A DNA stretch of 64,000 bases. Source: Novosphingobium sp. SCN 66-18 (GTDB lineage: Bacteria; Pseudomonadota; Alphaproteobacteria; Sphingomonadales; Sphingomonadaceae). Under the pieces are notes generated by a model. That model saw nothing but the letters and a program-made list of their open reading frames with translations, was not told the DNA's origin and ran no database searches. Both the position numbers and the translations under genes were made by a program. Below are positions 36,924 through 48,003 of this stretch, piece after piece. Position 1 is the first letter of the stretch; each line of letters begins with the position of its first letter. The stretch is from assembly GCA_001725355.1 (NCBI GenBank), contig MEGD01000007.1, positions 186,001-250,000 of the forward strand, written 5' to 3'.

Positions 36924-37700
36924 TCAGGTCAGCGCCTTGTAGATCGCAAAGGAACTGGTGGCCATCAGCACGATGCTGACCATGATCAGCAGATGTTTGG
37001 GCGCGATGCGCTTGGCAAACCATGCGCCAAAGGGCGCGGCCAACAGCCCGCCCACGAGCAAGCCGCCGGTGACGGTGGTGAAGGCCGAAAAGCCCGAATT
37101 GTAGATGAAAGTGGCCGACACCGCGAAGGTCAGCACGAATTCGGCGGTGTTGACCGTGCCCACGGTCTTGCGCGGATCGGTGCCCTGCAGCAGCAGGTTG
37201 GAGGTGACCACCGGCCCCCAGCCGCCCCCGCCCGACGCATCGAGAAAGCCGCCGATCAGCCCCAGCGGCATCGTGATGCGCGCCTCGTCATGCAGCTTTT
37301 CCGAGGGGTAGTGGAACGCCTTGTAGAACAGGTAAAGCCCGATCAGCGCCAGATAGGCCATCACGAAGGGCCGCGCCACCGAAGCATCAATATGCGACAG
37401 CACCGTGGCCCCCGCCACACCGCCGATCACCCCCGGCACGGCAAGCCGCCCGAAAAGTTTCCAGTCCACATTGCGATGCAGGATATGGCTGAGCCCCGAG
37501 GCGCCCGTGGTGAAGAATTCGACCAGATGCACCCCCGCGCTGGCCCGCGCGGGCGGCACGCCCATCGCGCTGACCAGCAGTGTGGAGGAGATCACGCCAA
37601 AGGCCATGCCCAGCGCGCCATCCACCAATTGCGCGGCAAAACCGATGCCGATGTAGGGCAGAAGCGCTTCAAGGCTGAAAGAGGCGAGGCTGAGGGACAC
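36924..37700 (-). CDS. TauE/SafE-family (TSUP) permease
   Basis: A 258-aa inner-membrane protein with about eight hydrophobic segments in two similar halves, each holding the family GG/AGxxGG-type loops (GVIGGVAGATVLSHI and PLGLIGGFLDASGGGGWGPV). Members export sulfite, sulfonates or other organic anions; the substrate is not decided by sequence. The next genes on the same strand (katG) are not obviously related. Confidence 0.88.
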   Translation of the reverse strand: MSLSLASFSLEALLPYIGIGFAAQLVDGALGMAFGVISSTLLVSAMGVPPARASAGVHLVEFFTTGASGLSHILHRNVDWKLFGRLAVPGVIGGVAGATVLSHIDASVARPFVMAYLALIGLYLFYKAFHYPSEKLHDEARITMPLGLIGGFLDASGGGGWGPVVTSNLLLQGTDPRKTVGTVNTAEFVLTFAVSATFIYNSGFSAFTTVTGGLLVGGLLAAPFGAWFAKRIAPKHLLIMVSIVLMATSSFAIYKALT

Positions 37701-37821
37701 GAAAGGCTCTCTTCTGTCTGAAAGGCGCCCGGTTTGGCGCTGCGCCGCATGGAAAACAGATTAGCGCATGTCTTGCAGCAAAGAAATTCTATCAAAGTGG
37801 TGGAGATTGTGATTTTCATGC

Positions 37822-37854
37822 AAAACCCCTCTTCCGGCTGTGCCGAAAGAGGGG
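37822..37854 (-). terminator. Intrinsic terminator of katG
   Basis: On the minus strand CCCCTCTT and AAGAGGGG close a 13-nt loop that itself contains CGGC/GCCG, followed by TTTT. It lies about 50 bp after the katG stop. Confidence 0.8.
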
Positions 37855-37904
37855 GCGCGGGGCCGGCCGTGAGGGGATGGAGCCAACCCCTGGATAAAAA
37901 TCTA

Positions 37905-40166
<2,262 letters not shown>

Positions 40167-40286
40167 TTACAGTGATCGAATTTGGCGATTATGGTGCGCA
40201 AGGCCGCTTGCCTGATCCGCGCGGGGGCCCTAAGGGCGCGCATCAGATTTTGCGCAGGCCGCGCCATGATGCAGGAGGAATTGCCG

Positions 40287-41291
40287 ATGCCCACCAAGAC
40301 CGAAACCCTGATGGCGCGCGGCAAGGCATTTCTGGGCAGTGAATATGCGATCCTGTGCGGCGCGATGAGCTGGGTTTCGGAACGCAATTTGGTCTCGGCG
40401 ATCAGCAATGCGGGCGGGTTCGGCGTGATTGCCTGCGGGGCGATGACGCCCGAACTGCTGGATGCTGAAATCGAGGCGACCAAGGCGCTGACCTCCAAGC
40501 CCTTTGGCGTCAATCTGATCACCATGCACCCCAAGCTGTTCGAACTGATCGAGGTCTGCGCGCGCCATGGCGTGACCCATGTCGTGCTGGCCGGGGGCAT
40601 TCCGCCCAAGGGCAGCGTCGAGGCGATCAAGGCTTTCGGCGCCAAGGTGCTGGTCTTTGCCCCGACGCTGGCGCTGGCCAAGAAGCTTCTTCGCTCTGGC
40701 GCGGATGCCTTGGTGATCGAAGGGTCTGAGGCAGGTGGTCATATTGGGCCCGTATCAACGTCTGTGCTGGCCCAGGAGTTCCTGCCCGCACTGGCCGAAG
40801 ATTATCTTGTTTTTGTCGCGGGCGGAATTGGGCGCGGTGAGGCTATTGCCTCCTATCTGGAAATGGGCGCGGCGGGCGTGCAATTGGGCACCCGCTTTGC
40901 TGCGGCGAGCGAGTCCATCGCCCATCCCGATTTCAAAAAGGCCTTCTTCCGCGCCGCCGCGCGTGAGGCTGTTGCCAGCGTGCAGGTCGATCCGCGCCTG
41001 CCGGTAATCCCGGTGCGCGCGCTGAAGAACAAGGGCACCGAGGAATTCACCGCCAAGCAGCGCGAAGTGGCCGCCAAGCTGGATGCGGGCGAGGTGGACA
41101 TGCATGACGCGCAATTGCTGATCGAGCGCTACTGGGCGGGCGCGCTGCGCCGCGCGGTGATCGAGGGCGACGTGGAAAACGGCTCGCTGATGGCGGGGCA
41201 GTCGGTCGGCATGGTCACCAAGGAAGAGCCGGTGGCCGATATCATGGCCTCGCTGATCGCGGAATGCGAAGCCGCGCTTAATAAGCGCTGA
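40287..41291 (+). CDS. Nitronate monooxygenase-family FMN enzyme
   Basis: A 334-aa TIM-barrel FMN protein of the NMO/2-nitropropane-dioxygenase family, which also includes FabK-type enoyl reductases. Motifs are AILCGAMSWVSERNLVSAISNAGGFG near the N-terminus, ALVIEGSEAGGHIG with the candidate catalytic His near residue 155, and FVAGGIGRGEAIASYLEMGAAGVQLGTRF for FMN phosphate binding. ATG 40287 is fixed by an ideal AGGAGG 6 nt upstream. The following small gene overlaps its stop by 1 nt. True substrate unknown. Confidence 0.88.
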   Translation: MPTKTETLMARGKAFLGSEYAILCGAMSWVSERNLVSAISNAGGFGVIACGAMTPELLDAEIEATKALTSKPFGVNLITMHPKLFELIEVCARHGVTHVVLAGGIPPKGSVEAIKAFGAKVLVFAPTLALAKKLLRSGADALVIEGSEAGGHIGPVSTSVLAQEFLPALAEDYLVFVAGGIGRGEAIASYLEMGAAGVQLGTRFAAASESIAHPDFKKAFFRAAAREAVASVQVDPRLPVIPVRALKNKGTEEFTAKQREVAAKLDAGEVDMHDAQLLIERYWAGALRRAVIEGDVENGSLMAGQSVGMVTKEEPVADIMASLIAECEAALNKR

Positions 41292-41626
41292 TGGCACGCG
41301 CCGATCGTCTGGAGCGGCTGGAGGCCCAGCGTGAAGAGGCAGAGGCCGAGTATCGCGCGGCGCTGATCGCGGCGCTGCGGGTTACGGCGGCGGGCCAATG
41401 GGGCCTGTTCGATCATCAACAGGATCGCCATGCGCGGGCGAAAGCCGCGCCGATGCTGGCCGAGCTGAACGATCTGGCCGAAACCATTGACGGTATGCGC
41501 GAAAAACTCGGCATGGAGGCGTTTGCGCTCCATGCCGAGTTTCTGGCCGCGCGCGGGCCGGTGCGGTCCGACGCGGTCGGAGAGCCCAAAAAGGCCGCCG
41601 CATGGTTGCAGCGGCTGGGCGCCTAA
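41291..41626 (+). CDS. Hypothetical helical protein coupled to the FMN enzyme
   Basis: A 111-aa, charged, helix-forming protein (DRLERLEAQREEAEAEYRAALIAAL, then LAELNDLAETIDGMREKLGM) without membrane segment or signal. The TGATG overlap with the upstream nitronate-monooxygenase-like gene indicates translational coupling. Function not recognised. Its TAA stop overlaps the TAG stop of the convergent gene at 41623. Confidence 0.7.
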   Translation: MARADRLERLEAQREEAEAEYRAALIAALRVTAAGQWGLFDHQQDRHARAKAAPMLAELNDLAETIDGMREKLGMEAFALHAEFLAARGPVRSDAVGEPKKAAAWLQRLGA

Positions 41627-42006
41627 CCCCGGAGCGTGATTTCCCGCTCCCTGCCCAGCGACCAGCGGAACAGGTGGTCGCGGGTGGAAATCGACGGCGG
41701 CAGGCGTCGGTCATCCTGACGGCGCATGCCCTGCAGGCGCAGGGCTAGCGACAGGGCGACATAATCGCTGTGCCGGGTCAGGCCCTCCATGCGGCTGACG
41801 GCGGTGATCCGGCGCGGGTCGATGCGCCCCTGCGCCAGATCATGGCGCGAGGGGTTGGGCGAGGCAGCAGCAAAGGCGGCGCTTTCGGGAATGCGGCTGT
41901 CATAGATCAGCAGGGCAGGGGCGGAGGCGGCCAGCGCGGGCCGCGCCGCGATCAATCCGGCCGCGCCCGCGCCCTGCAACAGACGGCGGCGGGAGAGGCG
42001 CAGCAT
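41623..42006 (-). CDS. Small Tat-exported protein in the flavocytochrome operon
   Basis: A 127-aa protein that starts MLRLSRRRLLQGAGAAGLIA, a clear twin-arginine signal (SRRRLLQ plus hydrophobic core and ARPALAASA cleavage region). The mature part of about 95 aa (LLIYDSRIPESAAFAA, then SRHDLAQGRIDPRRITAVSRMEGLTRHSDYVAL) is not assigned to a family. It overlaps the cytochrome gene by 1 nt (TGATG), so it is the third member of the flavoprotein-cytochrome operon. Tat export suggests it folds, perhaps with a cofactor, before it reaches the periplasm. Confidence 0.75.
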   Translation of the reverse strand: MLRLSRRRLLQGAGAAGLIAARPALAASAPALLIYDSRIPESAAFAAASPNPSRHDLAQGRIDPRRITAVSRMEGLTRHSDYVALSLALRLQGMRRQDDRRLPPSISTRDHLFRWSLGREREITLRG

Positions 42007-42425
42007 CACTTCTTCCCTCCCTTTGGCCCCGGCTTTTGCGCCAGATAGGCCGCCACCGCATTCAATTCCGCATCGGTGAGGTCCACGCGGGTCTGGGCGG
42101 GCATCGCCCCCTTGCCGCCGCGCACCACCGCCTTGACATAATCGGCGGTCAGATCCCGCCGGTTGGCCAGCAGCCCGTCGGAGGGCGGGCGTTTCATCAT
42201 CATCATCTGCTTGGTCAGCAGATTGGTGCCCATGCCGCCCGCCAGATGGCAATAGCCGCAGGAATGCTCAAACACCGCCTTGGGGTCGCGCCCCGGTTGC
42301 AGGCGGTCGCCCGCAGGTTGGGCCGCGCGCATCTGATAGGGCGGCAATTCGGGGACGCCGCCCGGCGCGGCCGCCATGGCCGGGATCGGAGCGAGCAGCG
42401 CGAGGGCGATCAGGAACCGGCTCAT
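42006..42425 (-). CDS. Class I c-type cytochrome, partner of VAO/PCMH flavoprotein
   Basis: A 139-aa secreted protein: Sec signal peptide (MSRFLIALALLAPIPAMAAA), one CxxCH haem site (EHSCGYCHLAGG near residue 57) and a Met ligand candidate in KGAMPAQTRVDLTDAELNAVAAYL. Its size and its 4-nt overlap with the flavoprotein gene match the cytochrome subunit of p-cresol methylhydroxylase, eugenol hydroxylase and pinoresinol hydroxylase. It would take electrons from the flavin in the periplasm and pass them to the respiratory chain. Confidence 0.88.
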   Translation of the reverse strand: MSRFLIALALLAPIPAMAAAPGGVPELPPYQMRAAQPAGDRLQPGRDPKAVFEHSCGYCHLAGGMGTNLLTKQMMMMKRPPSDGLLANRRDLTADYVKAVVRGGKGAMPAQTRVDLTDAELNAVAAYLAQKPGPKGGKK

Positions 42426-43999
42426 TCCGCGCCCTCCTTCTGCAAGGCGCGATAGGCCGAGGGCCAGATGCCCTGTTTGCCCGGCGCAATGATGCCATTG
42501 GGGTCCAGCGCGTCCTTCACCTTTTCGCCAAAACGGCGCAGGGCGTGGTCGTTGAAATCGAACGTGTCCATCACCCGGTCCATCCAGCCCAGATGGGTGC
42601 GATATTCGCCGTAACCCGCCTTGGCGGTCTCGGTGATAAGCGCGTTGAACAGTTTTTTCATATTGTCGACCTGCGCCGCATTGTCGCGATCATACATCAA
42701 CATATTGACATTATTGGCAAAACGCCCGCCAATGGTGAAACTGGCATAGAAGTCGACATCGTGATCGGCGATGATCTTGCGGCTGCGCTTCAACTGGCCC
42801 ATCACATGTTCGGACGTGGCGGGCACCACCGGCGAGAAGCCCAGATGCGCCCCGCGGCCGCCCACCCAGTCCGACATTTGCAGCGGCACCGCCGAGGGCG
42901 TGCCCAGCGCCAGATCGAGCGGCGGCTTGGGATCGCCCTGACGCCACCAGACCTCCATCGCGGGGGCGGCGAGGTGGCGCTTGAAGGCGGCCTTGATCAC
43001 CTCGGCCTTGGCCTTGTTGACGCTCTCGTCGCCATAGAGGCGGATCGAGACGCGCCAGTAGCCAAGCTGATATTGCTTGAGCAATTCCTTGACGCGCCAT
43101 TCGGGCATCGCGGTGGGTTTATCCCAGAAATCCTTGCGCGTGCCCAGCACGACGATCTTGCCCAGCCAACTGGGGATGAACACGTTCTGGTCGATCACGC
43201 CCGCGATTTTCAGCGGCGTCACCGTGTCGATGACCCAGCCGATGTCCTCCTCCTCCGGGATGTCCCAGGTCAGCTCAAGGCTGGTTTCAGGCGCGGGCTG
43301 CATCCACAGGCCCGCCTTGGTGACCACGCCAAGGTTCGACTGGCTGAAGGCCAAGTCCCATGTCGGGCCGTAATTCATGGGGAAGAGGTGCCAGGCCGGA
43401 TTGTCCTTCATCGCGCCCATGCCGGTGCGCAAAAGGTCGCCGTCGGGCAGCACCGCCTCGATCCCGCACAGGTTGCGCGCGTGCAACCCATAGGGCGTAT
43501 AACCGATGCCGTGTTCGAGCGCATTGCCGATCACGCTGCCCCAGCCATTGCCAGGGACAGACAGCCAGAGCGGGGCCTTTTGCCGCTCCACCTCGTCATG
43601 CAGGTCGAAGAAGCCCACGCCCGGTTCGACCACCGCATAGGCCAGCTTTGGATCGAGTTCGAGGATGCGGTTCATCCGCCCCAGATCCAGCACCACAGAG
43701 CCCGCCATGCGCGGCGCGGCGGTGCCATAGCCAAGGTTCTTGCCCCGCGCGACCGGCCAGAGCGGCACCTTGTATTCATTGGCGATGCGCACGATGGCGC
43801 GCACTTCCTCGACCGATGCGGGCGCGACGGCGGCCGATGCGGGCCAGCGCTCGGGCGAGCCGGGGGCATAGGCATCGGCATAGGCATCGCGGTCGGCATC
43901 GGATGACATCACCCATCCGGCCCCCACAACCCCGGCAAAAGCCTTGAGCGCGGCGTCAAAGGATTGCGGGCCAACCCGCGGCGGCAGGGTCAGTTTCAC
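42422..43999 (-). CDS. FAD-linked oxidase of the VAO/PCMH family (flavocytochrome flavoprotein subunit)
   Basis: A 525-aa protein with the N-terminal FAD-binding domain (PLWPVARGKNLGYGTAAPR near residue 85, VPGNGWGSVIGNALEHGIG near 155) and the C-terminal cap domain. His385 in GRGAHLGFSPVVP lies in the region that carries the covalent FAD link in this family (His in vanillyl-alcohol oxidase, Tyr in p-cresol methylhydroxylase). These enzymes make a quinone methide from 4-alkylphenols and add water or eliminate. With its cytochrome, a 4-alkylphenol, eugenol or pinoresinol-type hydroxylase is most likely; the exact substrate is open. GTG 43999 is chosen because GGAGAGG lies 9 nt upstream. A palindromic operator lies at 44023. 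Confidence 0.88.
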   Translation of the reverse strand: MKLTLPPRVGPQSFDAALKAFAGVVGAGWVMSSDADRDAYADAYAPGSPERWPASAAVAPASVEEVRAIVRIANEYKVPLWPVARGKNLGYGTAAPRMAGSVVLDLGRMNRILELDPKLAYAVVEPGVGFFDLHDEVERQKAPLWLSVPGNGWGSVIGNALEHGIGYTPYGLHARNLCGIEAVLPDGDLLRTGMGAMKDNPAWHLFPMNYGPTWDLAFSQSNLGVVTKAGLWMQPAPETSLELTWDIPEEEDIGWVIDTVTPLKIAGVIDQNVFIPSWLGKIVVLGTRKDFWDKPTAMPEWRVKELLKQYQLGYWRVSIRLYGDESVNKAKAEVIKAAFKRHLAAPAMEVWWRQGDPKPPLDLALGTPSAVPLQMSDWVGGRGAHLGFSPVVPATSEHVMGQLKRSRKIIADHDVDFYASFTIGGRFANNVNMLMYDRDNAAQVDNMKKLFNALITETAKAGYGEYRTHLGWMDRVMDTFDFNDHALRRFGEKVKDALDPNGIIAPGKQGIWPSAYRALQKEGAE

Positions 44000-44022
44000 G
44001 GACCTTTTCCTCTCCAATTTTT

Positions 44023-44036
44023 ATAACAATTGTTAT
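44023..44036. promoter_or_regulatory. TAACAATTGTTA-type operator, flavocytochrome operon
   Basis: ATAACAATTGTTAT is a perfect 14-bp palindrome 24 nt upstream of the flavoprotein start. Similar sites precede the TonB-dependent receptor, the NTF2-like/SDR pair, the lignostilbene-dioxygenase operon and the CmcJ-like gene. The nearby MarR protein is the likely ligand. Confidence 0.75.
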
Positions 44037-44086
44037 GGATGATGCGCATCGCGCGCGCGCCTGTCAACCGGGAAAGTGACGCGCAG

Positions 44087-44116
44087 AAAAAAGGGGCGGA
44101 CCTTGCGATCCGCCCC
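44087..44116 (-). terminator. Intrinsic terminator of the TonB-dependent receptor gene
   Basis: On the minus strand GGGGCGGA and TCCGCCCC pair around an 8-nt loop and are followed by TTTTTT, 27 bp after the receptor stop codon. Confidence 0.92.
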
Positions 44117-44142
44117 CCAAAGTCGGGTCAAAAATGCACAGT

Positions 44143-46527
44143 TCAGAACGACTTGCGCACCGAAATTGCCCATTCACGCGGACGGCCCACATTGCTGTAA
44201 ACCGTGCCTGCCGAGGCATAGAGCGCCTGGAAGCGCAGCGGCAGATAGTAGTATTTGTCAAACAGGTTCGACACTTCAAAGCTGATCGCCAGATCCTGCT
44301 TGGGGTTCTTCCAGGTCAGGCGCGCATTGGCGAGCGCAAAGGCAGGGTTGTAATCCAGCGGGCTGGTCACGGTCAGGCGGCCGATCTGCTGCTTGCCGGT
44401 ATAGACCAGGTCGAAACGCGGGGTCAGCGTGCCGTTGCTGCCGCCCAGATCGGCGGTGTACTGAATGCCCGCGCTGCCGCGCCAGTTGGGCGAGGTGATC
44501 GGATCGGACAGTTTGATCGAGGTGACCTGCGCGCTGATCCGGTTCCATTCGCCATCGATCCAGCTCAGCGTGGCATCGATGTTCAGGCCGTCAATCGGCG
44601 TGGCCGAAAGTTCGCCTTCAAGACCCCACATCTTGCCATCGCCCGCATTCTGAATGGCGGCGCAGGGATAGGGATCGGTGCCCGGCGCGAAGCCGTCGAG
44701 CAGCGAACAATCCGAGATCGGCAGCTGGATGTTCTTGTAGTCATTGACGAAACCGGCCAGGTTCAGGCGTAGACGACGGTCGAACAGGTCGCTCTTGAGG
44801 CCCAGTTCATAAGAAGTGAGCGTTTCGGGGCGGAACGTGCCGTTGGTGGCCTGCGTCTTGGTGAACGGACGCGCCGTCACGCCGCCGCCCTTGAAGCCGG
44901 TGCTGACCGTGGCATAGGCCATCAGTTGCGGGCTGAAGCGATAGTCGGCCGAAATGCGCCAGTCGAGCTTGTTGCCGTCGTAATTGGCCACGCTGCCATT
45001 AAGCGCGCCCACGCCGAACGGATCGACCAGCGCGCCGCCCGACCAGTTCTGGCGGACAAAGGTGTAATCCTTGTGCTCGCTGGTATAGCGCAGGCCCGCC
45101 GTCACGTTGAGTTTGGAGGTGGGATGCAGGATCAGCGTGGCAAAACCGGCCTTGGAATTGGCCTTGACCGGATCGTTGCCCTGGAATTGCAGGTAGAAGC
45201 TGGGCACGTTCGGCACGATGTAGCGAATGTCCTGACGGGTGAAATAGACCGAGGTCTGGTCATTGTAAAAACCGCCGATGGTCCATTCGGCCAGGCTGCC
45301 GATCTTGCCGTTCAGGCGCAGTTCCTGGCTGAAGAAGCGGAAGGTCAGGTCATTGTAACCGGCCCCGCCGATCGGTCCATAGGGGGTGAAATCGTCGTCG
45401 GTGCCAAAGGTCTGGTGATACTTGCGATAGGCGGTGATCGACTGGAGGTTGAGATTGTCGCTGAGCGTGTACTTCAGATTGCTCGACACGCCCCAGCCGG
45501 TGAACATCGTGTTCATCGGCATCGTATAGGCCTGCCCTGCCTGCCCGCCGGCGGGCATGTAGAAATTGGCATAGGTGCAGAAATTGCCGCAGCGGAAATC
45601 GACCCCGCCGGTCTTGGCCGTATTGTCCACGGTCAGCACACTGGCGGCATTGCTGCGGTTTTCGTAGGTGTAATCCCCGGTCACCGTCCAGTCGATCGTG
45701 TCGTTGGGATTGTAACGCAGCGACCCGCGCAGGCCCGAATAGTTCTTCTCGCCAAGCTTGGCGACGACGCAGTTCGACGGCGTGGAGGCATTGCCGGCGA
45801 TACCGAGAGCATTGCCCGGCTTCGCGCAGCCATAGTCAATCTGGCTGACATAGCCGTCCTGGCGCTTGAACACCCCGGAAACGCGGGCATAGAGCCCCTC
45901 GGCAAGCTTGAAATTGGCACTTCCGCGCAAATCGATGCGGTTGCGGGAACCATAGGCCGCCTCGACCGAGCCGCTGTTTTCGGCGGCGGGCTTGGCCGAG
46001 AACAACTTGATCGCGCCACCGATGGAGTTCCGCCCCGTCAGCGTTCCCTGCGGGCCACGCAGCACTTCCACGCGATCCAGATCCAGCAAGTCCATAACGC
46101 TGCCGGTCAGGGTCGCGAAATAGACGTCATCGACGTAGATACCGACGCCGGGTTCGTAGGCGGGGTTGAAGTCATACTGGCCGATGCCGCGAATGTAGGC
46201 CGCCATCGACGATCCGAAGGCCCCGCCCATCTGCGTGAGCTGGACGTTGGGCGCCTGGGCCGCGATCTGCGAAATATCGGTCTGGTTGCGAGCTTCCAGC
46301 AGCTTGGAATCAACCGCCGTGATCGACAACGGCGTGTCTTGAAGGCGTTGCGACCGGAACTGCGCCGTCACCACGATTTCACGCGAAGCGGCGGCATCGT
46401 CGGATGTCGATTGCGCCTGCGCCGCTTCCTGCGCGAAGGCCGGCATGGCGAGACCAAACGCAAGCGCCGCGGCACTTCCCGCGGAAAAAAGACGCACGAT
46501 TCCTGCAGTACGGTTGGCGATTGCCAT
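44143..46527 (-). CDS. TonB-dependent outer-membrane receptor
   Basis: A 794-aa receptor with a signal peptide (AALAFGLAMPAFAQE), a TonB-box-like REIVVTAQ, a plug domain (DTPLSITAVDSKLLEARNQTDIS, then LDRVEVLRGPQGTLTGRNSIGGAI near residue 165) and a C-terminal beta-barrel ending in Phe (EWAISVRKSF). Sphingomonads use many such receptors for aromatic compounds and oligomers, so lignin-derived dimers are the expected cargo here from context. It is divergent from the MarR gene with an operator-like site between them. Confidence 0.93.
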   Translation of the reverse strand: MAIANRTAGIVRLFSAGSAAALAFGLAMPAFAQEAAQAQSTSDDAAASREIVVTAQFRSQRLQDTPLSITAVDSKLLEARNQTDISQIAAQAPNVQLTQMGGAFGSSMAAYIRGIGQYDFNPAYEPGVGIYVDDVYFATLTGSVMDLLDLDRVEVLRGPQGTLTGRNSIGGAIKLFSAKPAAENSGSVEAAYGSRNRIDLRGSANFKLAEGLYARVSGVFKRQDGYVSQIDYGCAKPGNALGIAGNASTPSNCVVAKLGEKNYSGLRGSLRYNPNDTIDWTVTGDYTYENRSNAASVLTVDNTAKTGGVDFRCGNFCTYANFYMPAGGQAGQAYTMPMNTMFTGWGVSSNLKYTLSDNLNLQSITAYRKYHQTFGTDDDFTPYGPIGGAGYNDLTFRFFSQELRLNGKIGSLAEWTIGGFYNDQTSVYFTRQDIRYIVPNVPSFYLQFQGNDPVKANSKAGFATLILHPTSKLNVTAGLRYTSEHKDYTFVRQNWSGGALVDPFGVGALNGSVANYDGNKLDWRISADYRFSPQLMAYATVSTGFKGGGVTARPFTKTQATNGTFRPETLTSYELGLKSDLFDRRLRLNLAGFVNDYKNIQLPISDCSLLDGFAPGTDPYPCAAIQNAGDGKMWGLEGELSATPIDGLNIDATLSWIDGEWNRISAQVTSIKLSDPITSPNWRGSAGIQYTADLGGSNGTLTPRFDLVYTGKQQIGRLTVTSPLDYNPAFALANARLTWKNPKQDLAISFEVSNLFDKYYYLPLRFQALYASAGTVYSNVGRPREWAISVRKSF

Positions 46528-46565
46528 ATCCCCTCTCCTGTTAGTATCCTCTACGGGACAGCCTT

Positions 46566-46579
46566 GCTAATTGTTAGTT
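46566..46579. promoter_or_regulatory. TAACAATTGTTA-type operator, receptor/MarR divergent region
   Basis: GCTAATTGTTAGTT carries the half site AATTGTTAG and a CTAA/TTAG dyad. It is 41 bp upstream of the receptor start and about 145 bp from the MarR start, so it may control both. The match to the palindrome is good on one side only. Confidence 0.55.
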
Positions 46580-46721
46580 AGGCATACAAACTTACCCGTG
46601 GCAAGCGCTTCCTGCACCATGTCGCCGCAAAAACGGCGCTGATGCACAAAAGTCACAAAACCACCACCAGCCTGGCTGCCGCCTCTTGCCGTCCGCGCCG
46701 GGTGCGGCGATAGGCAACGCC

Positions 46722-47237
46722 ATGACTTCCAAGGCTTCCGCCACGCCCGATCCGCAGACCGACGGCACCGACAACGTGGCCCTGCTGATCGACCTGCTGA
46801 AGCTGGCCACCTTCATCGCCGGCCCGATGCGCGATGGCGTGGCGGAGCCGCTCGCACTCAGTTCCAACGATCTGCGCGTGATTCTCGCGCTGGGCGGCGA
46901 AGGCGAACTGGCGGGGCACGACCTGTCCGAAATCATGGGAGTCCCCCCCATGAATGTCAGCCGCGCGCTGGCCAGCCTTCTGGAACGCGGCCTTGTCGAA
47001 CTCGGCAGCGATCCGGCGAACCGCCGCCGAAAGCCTTTCCGGCTGAGCGCGCAAGGACGGGCGACTTTCGCCAGCACGCTGCCCGCCATGGAGAAAGTGG
47101 GCGGCGCCCTGTTCGTCGATCTCGACAAGGCGGAGCGCATGGCGTTCGGCCGGGCCATGCAGGCCGTGCTGGCGCGTATTCCGGGCTGGATGGACCGTCA
47201 CAGCCCGCCTGACGATCGAACGCAAGGTCCATCATGA
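46722..47237 (+). CDS. MarR-family transcriptional regulator
   Basis: A 171-aa winged-helix protein: helices in NVALLIDLLKLATFIAGPMRDGVAEPLALSSNDLRVI (dimerisation and first HTH helix), HDLSEIMGVPPMNVSRALASLLERGLVEL as recognition region, and the beta-wing SDPANRRRKPFRLSAQG. MarR proteins typically repress catabolic genes until an aromatic ligand binds. ATG 46722 is chosen; the longer frame lacks family similarity. The TGA stop sits in the palindrome TCATGA, which also gives the stop of the convergent gene. Confidence 0.9.
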   Translation: MTSKASATPDPQTDGTDNVALLIDLLKLATFIAGPMRDGVAEPLALSSNDLRVILALGGEGELAGHDLSEIMGVPPMNVSRALASLLERGLVELGSDPANRRRKPFRLSAQGRATFASTLPAMEKVGGALFVDLDKAERMAFGRAMQAVLARIPGWMDRHSPPDDRTQGPS

Positions 47238-47927
47238 TGTCGCCTTGCTGGCCAGCACCGCACCGAACCGGGGATGCGCGAAGTGCATCGGCACGTCATG
47301 GCGGTGCGGCCATGTCTGGCGGATTTCCGCGCTGCGGATTTCATCGGGGCCGAACGGATTTTCGGGATAGCACTCGGTCAAGGGCTGGAGATGCGCGATG
47401 GTCTTCGACCAGCCGGCTTCGTATTCGCCCTGCCACTGCATCATGTAATCGAGCCGCTTGATCTTCCAAACGCCATCTTCGCGCACGTAATCGTTCTCGT
47501 AGATCCCCGCTTCCATGAACTGGAGCGGCAGGCCTTCCGGCTTGAAGGCGCGCGTTTCGTGGCTGCCGCCAAACAGCATGCCACGAAACCGGCCTTTCGC
47601 GGTCTGCCGATCGGGCGCGACAGTAATGATGTCCTGCATCTGGAAATGATCGAGCAGGAAGCCATAGGCCGGCGCTTCCTCGCCCGGAGCCAGGAACAGG
47701 CTACGGAACCAGTTGCCATAGAGCCGACGCGCGCCTTCCCGCCCCCGGTAGATGCCCGAAAGGAAGATCACCTCGCCGTCCTCGGCAAAAAGCTCTGCCA
47801 CGTCATCGGCGCGATTGAAGTCGATGTAATAGCCATAGGCCCAGTGCAGGCGGCGGATGGCGTTCACATCCTCCAGCAGCCCCACGCGGCTTTCCAACGC
47901 CTCCAGGCGAGCGGAAACGTCCGTCAT
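47232..47927 (-). CDS. NTF2-like (SnoaL-like) protein, candidate lignin-dimer gamma-formaldehyde lyase
   Basis: A 231-aa protein with an N-terminal coiled helix (MTDVSARLEALESRVGLLED) and an NTF2-like cone fold (VNAIRRLHWAYGYYIDFNRADDVAELFAEDGEVIFLSGIYRGREG, later WKIKRLDYMMQWQGEYEAG). The fold is shared by sphingomonad diarylpropane lyases (LdpA type), which split formaldehyde from lignin dimers to give lignostilbenes. A lignostilbene dioxygenase is encoded 3 kb away under the same operator motif, which supports that role. NTF2-like proteins are functionally diverse, so the assignment is contextual. Confidence 0.8.
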   Translation of the reverse strand: MTDVSARLEALESRVGLLEDVNAIRRLHWAYGYYIDFNRADDVAELFAEDGEVIFLSGIYRGREGARRLYGNWFRSLFLAPGEEAPAYGFLLDHFQMQDIITVAPDRQTAKGRFRGMLFGGSHETRAFKPEGLPLQFMEAGIYENDYVREDGVWKIKRLDYMMQWQGEYEAGWSKTIAHLQPLTECYPENPFGPDEIRSAEIRQTWPHRHDVPMHFAHPRFGAVLASKATS

Positions 47928-47964
47928 TTTCTACTCTCCCAATTCCGATCTTTGTATGTAACAC

Positions 47965-47975
47965 TAACAATAACA
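47965..47975. promoter_or_regulatory. TAACAATTGTTA-type operator, NTF2/SDR divergent region
   Basis: TAACAATAACA lies in the 76-bp gap between the divergent NTF2-like gene and the SDR gene, 38 bp from the former and 29 bp from the latter. It keeps the TAACAAT half site but not the second arm. Confidence 0.5.
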
Positions 47976-48003
47976 GTCGAGAGAACCATTGCGAGAGGAA
48001 AAC

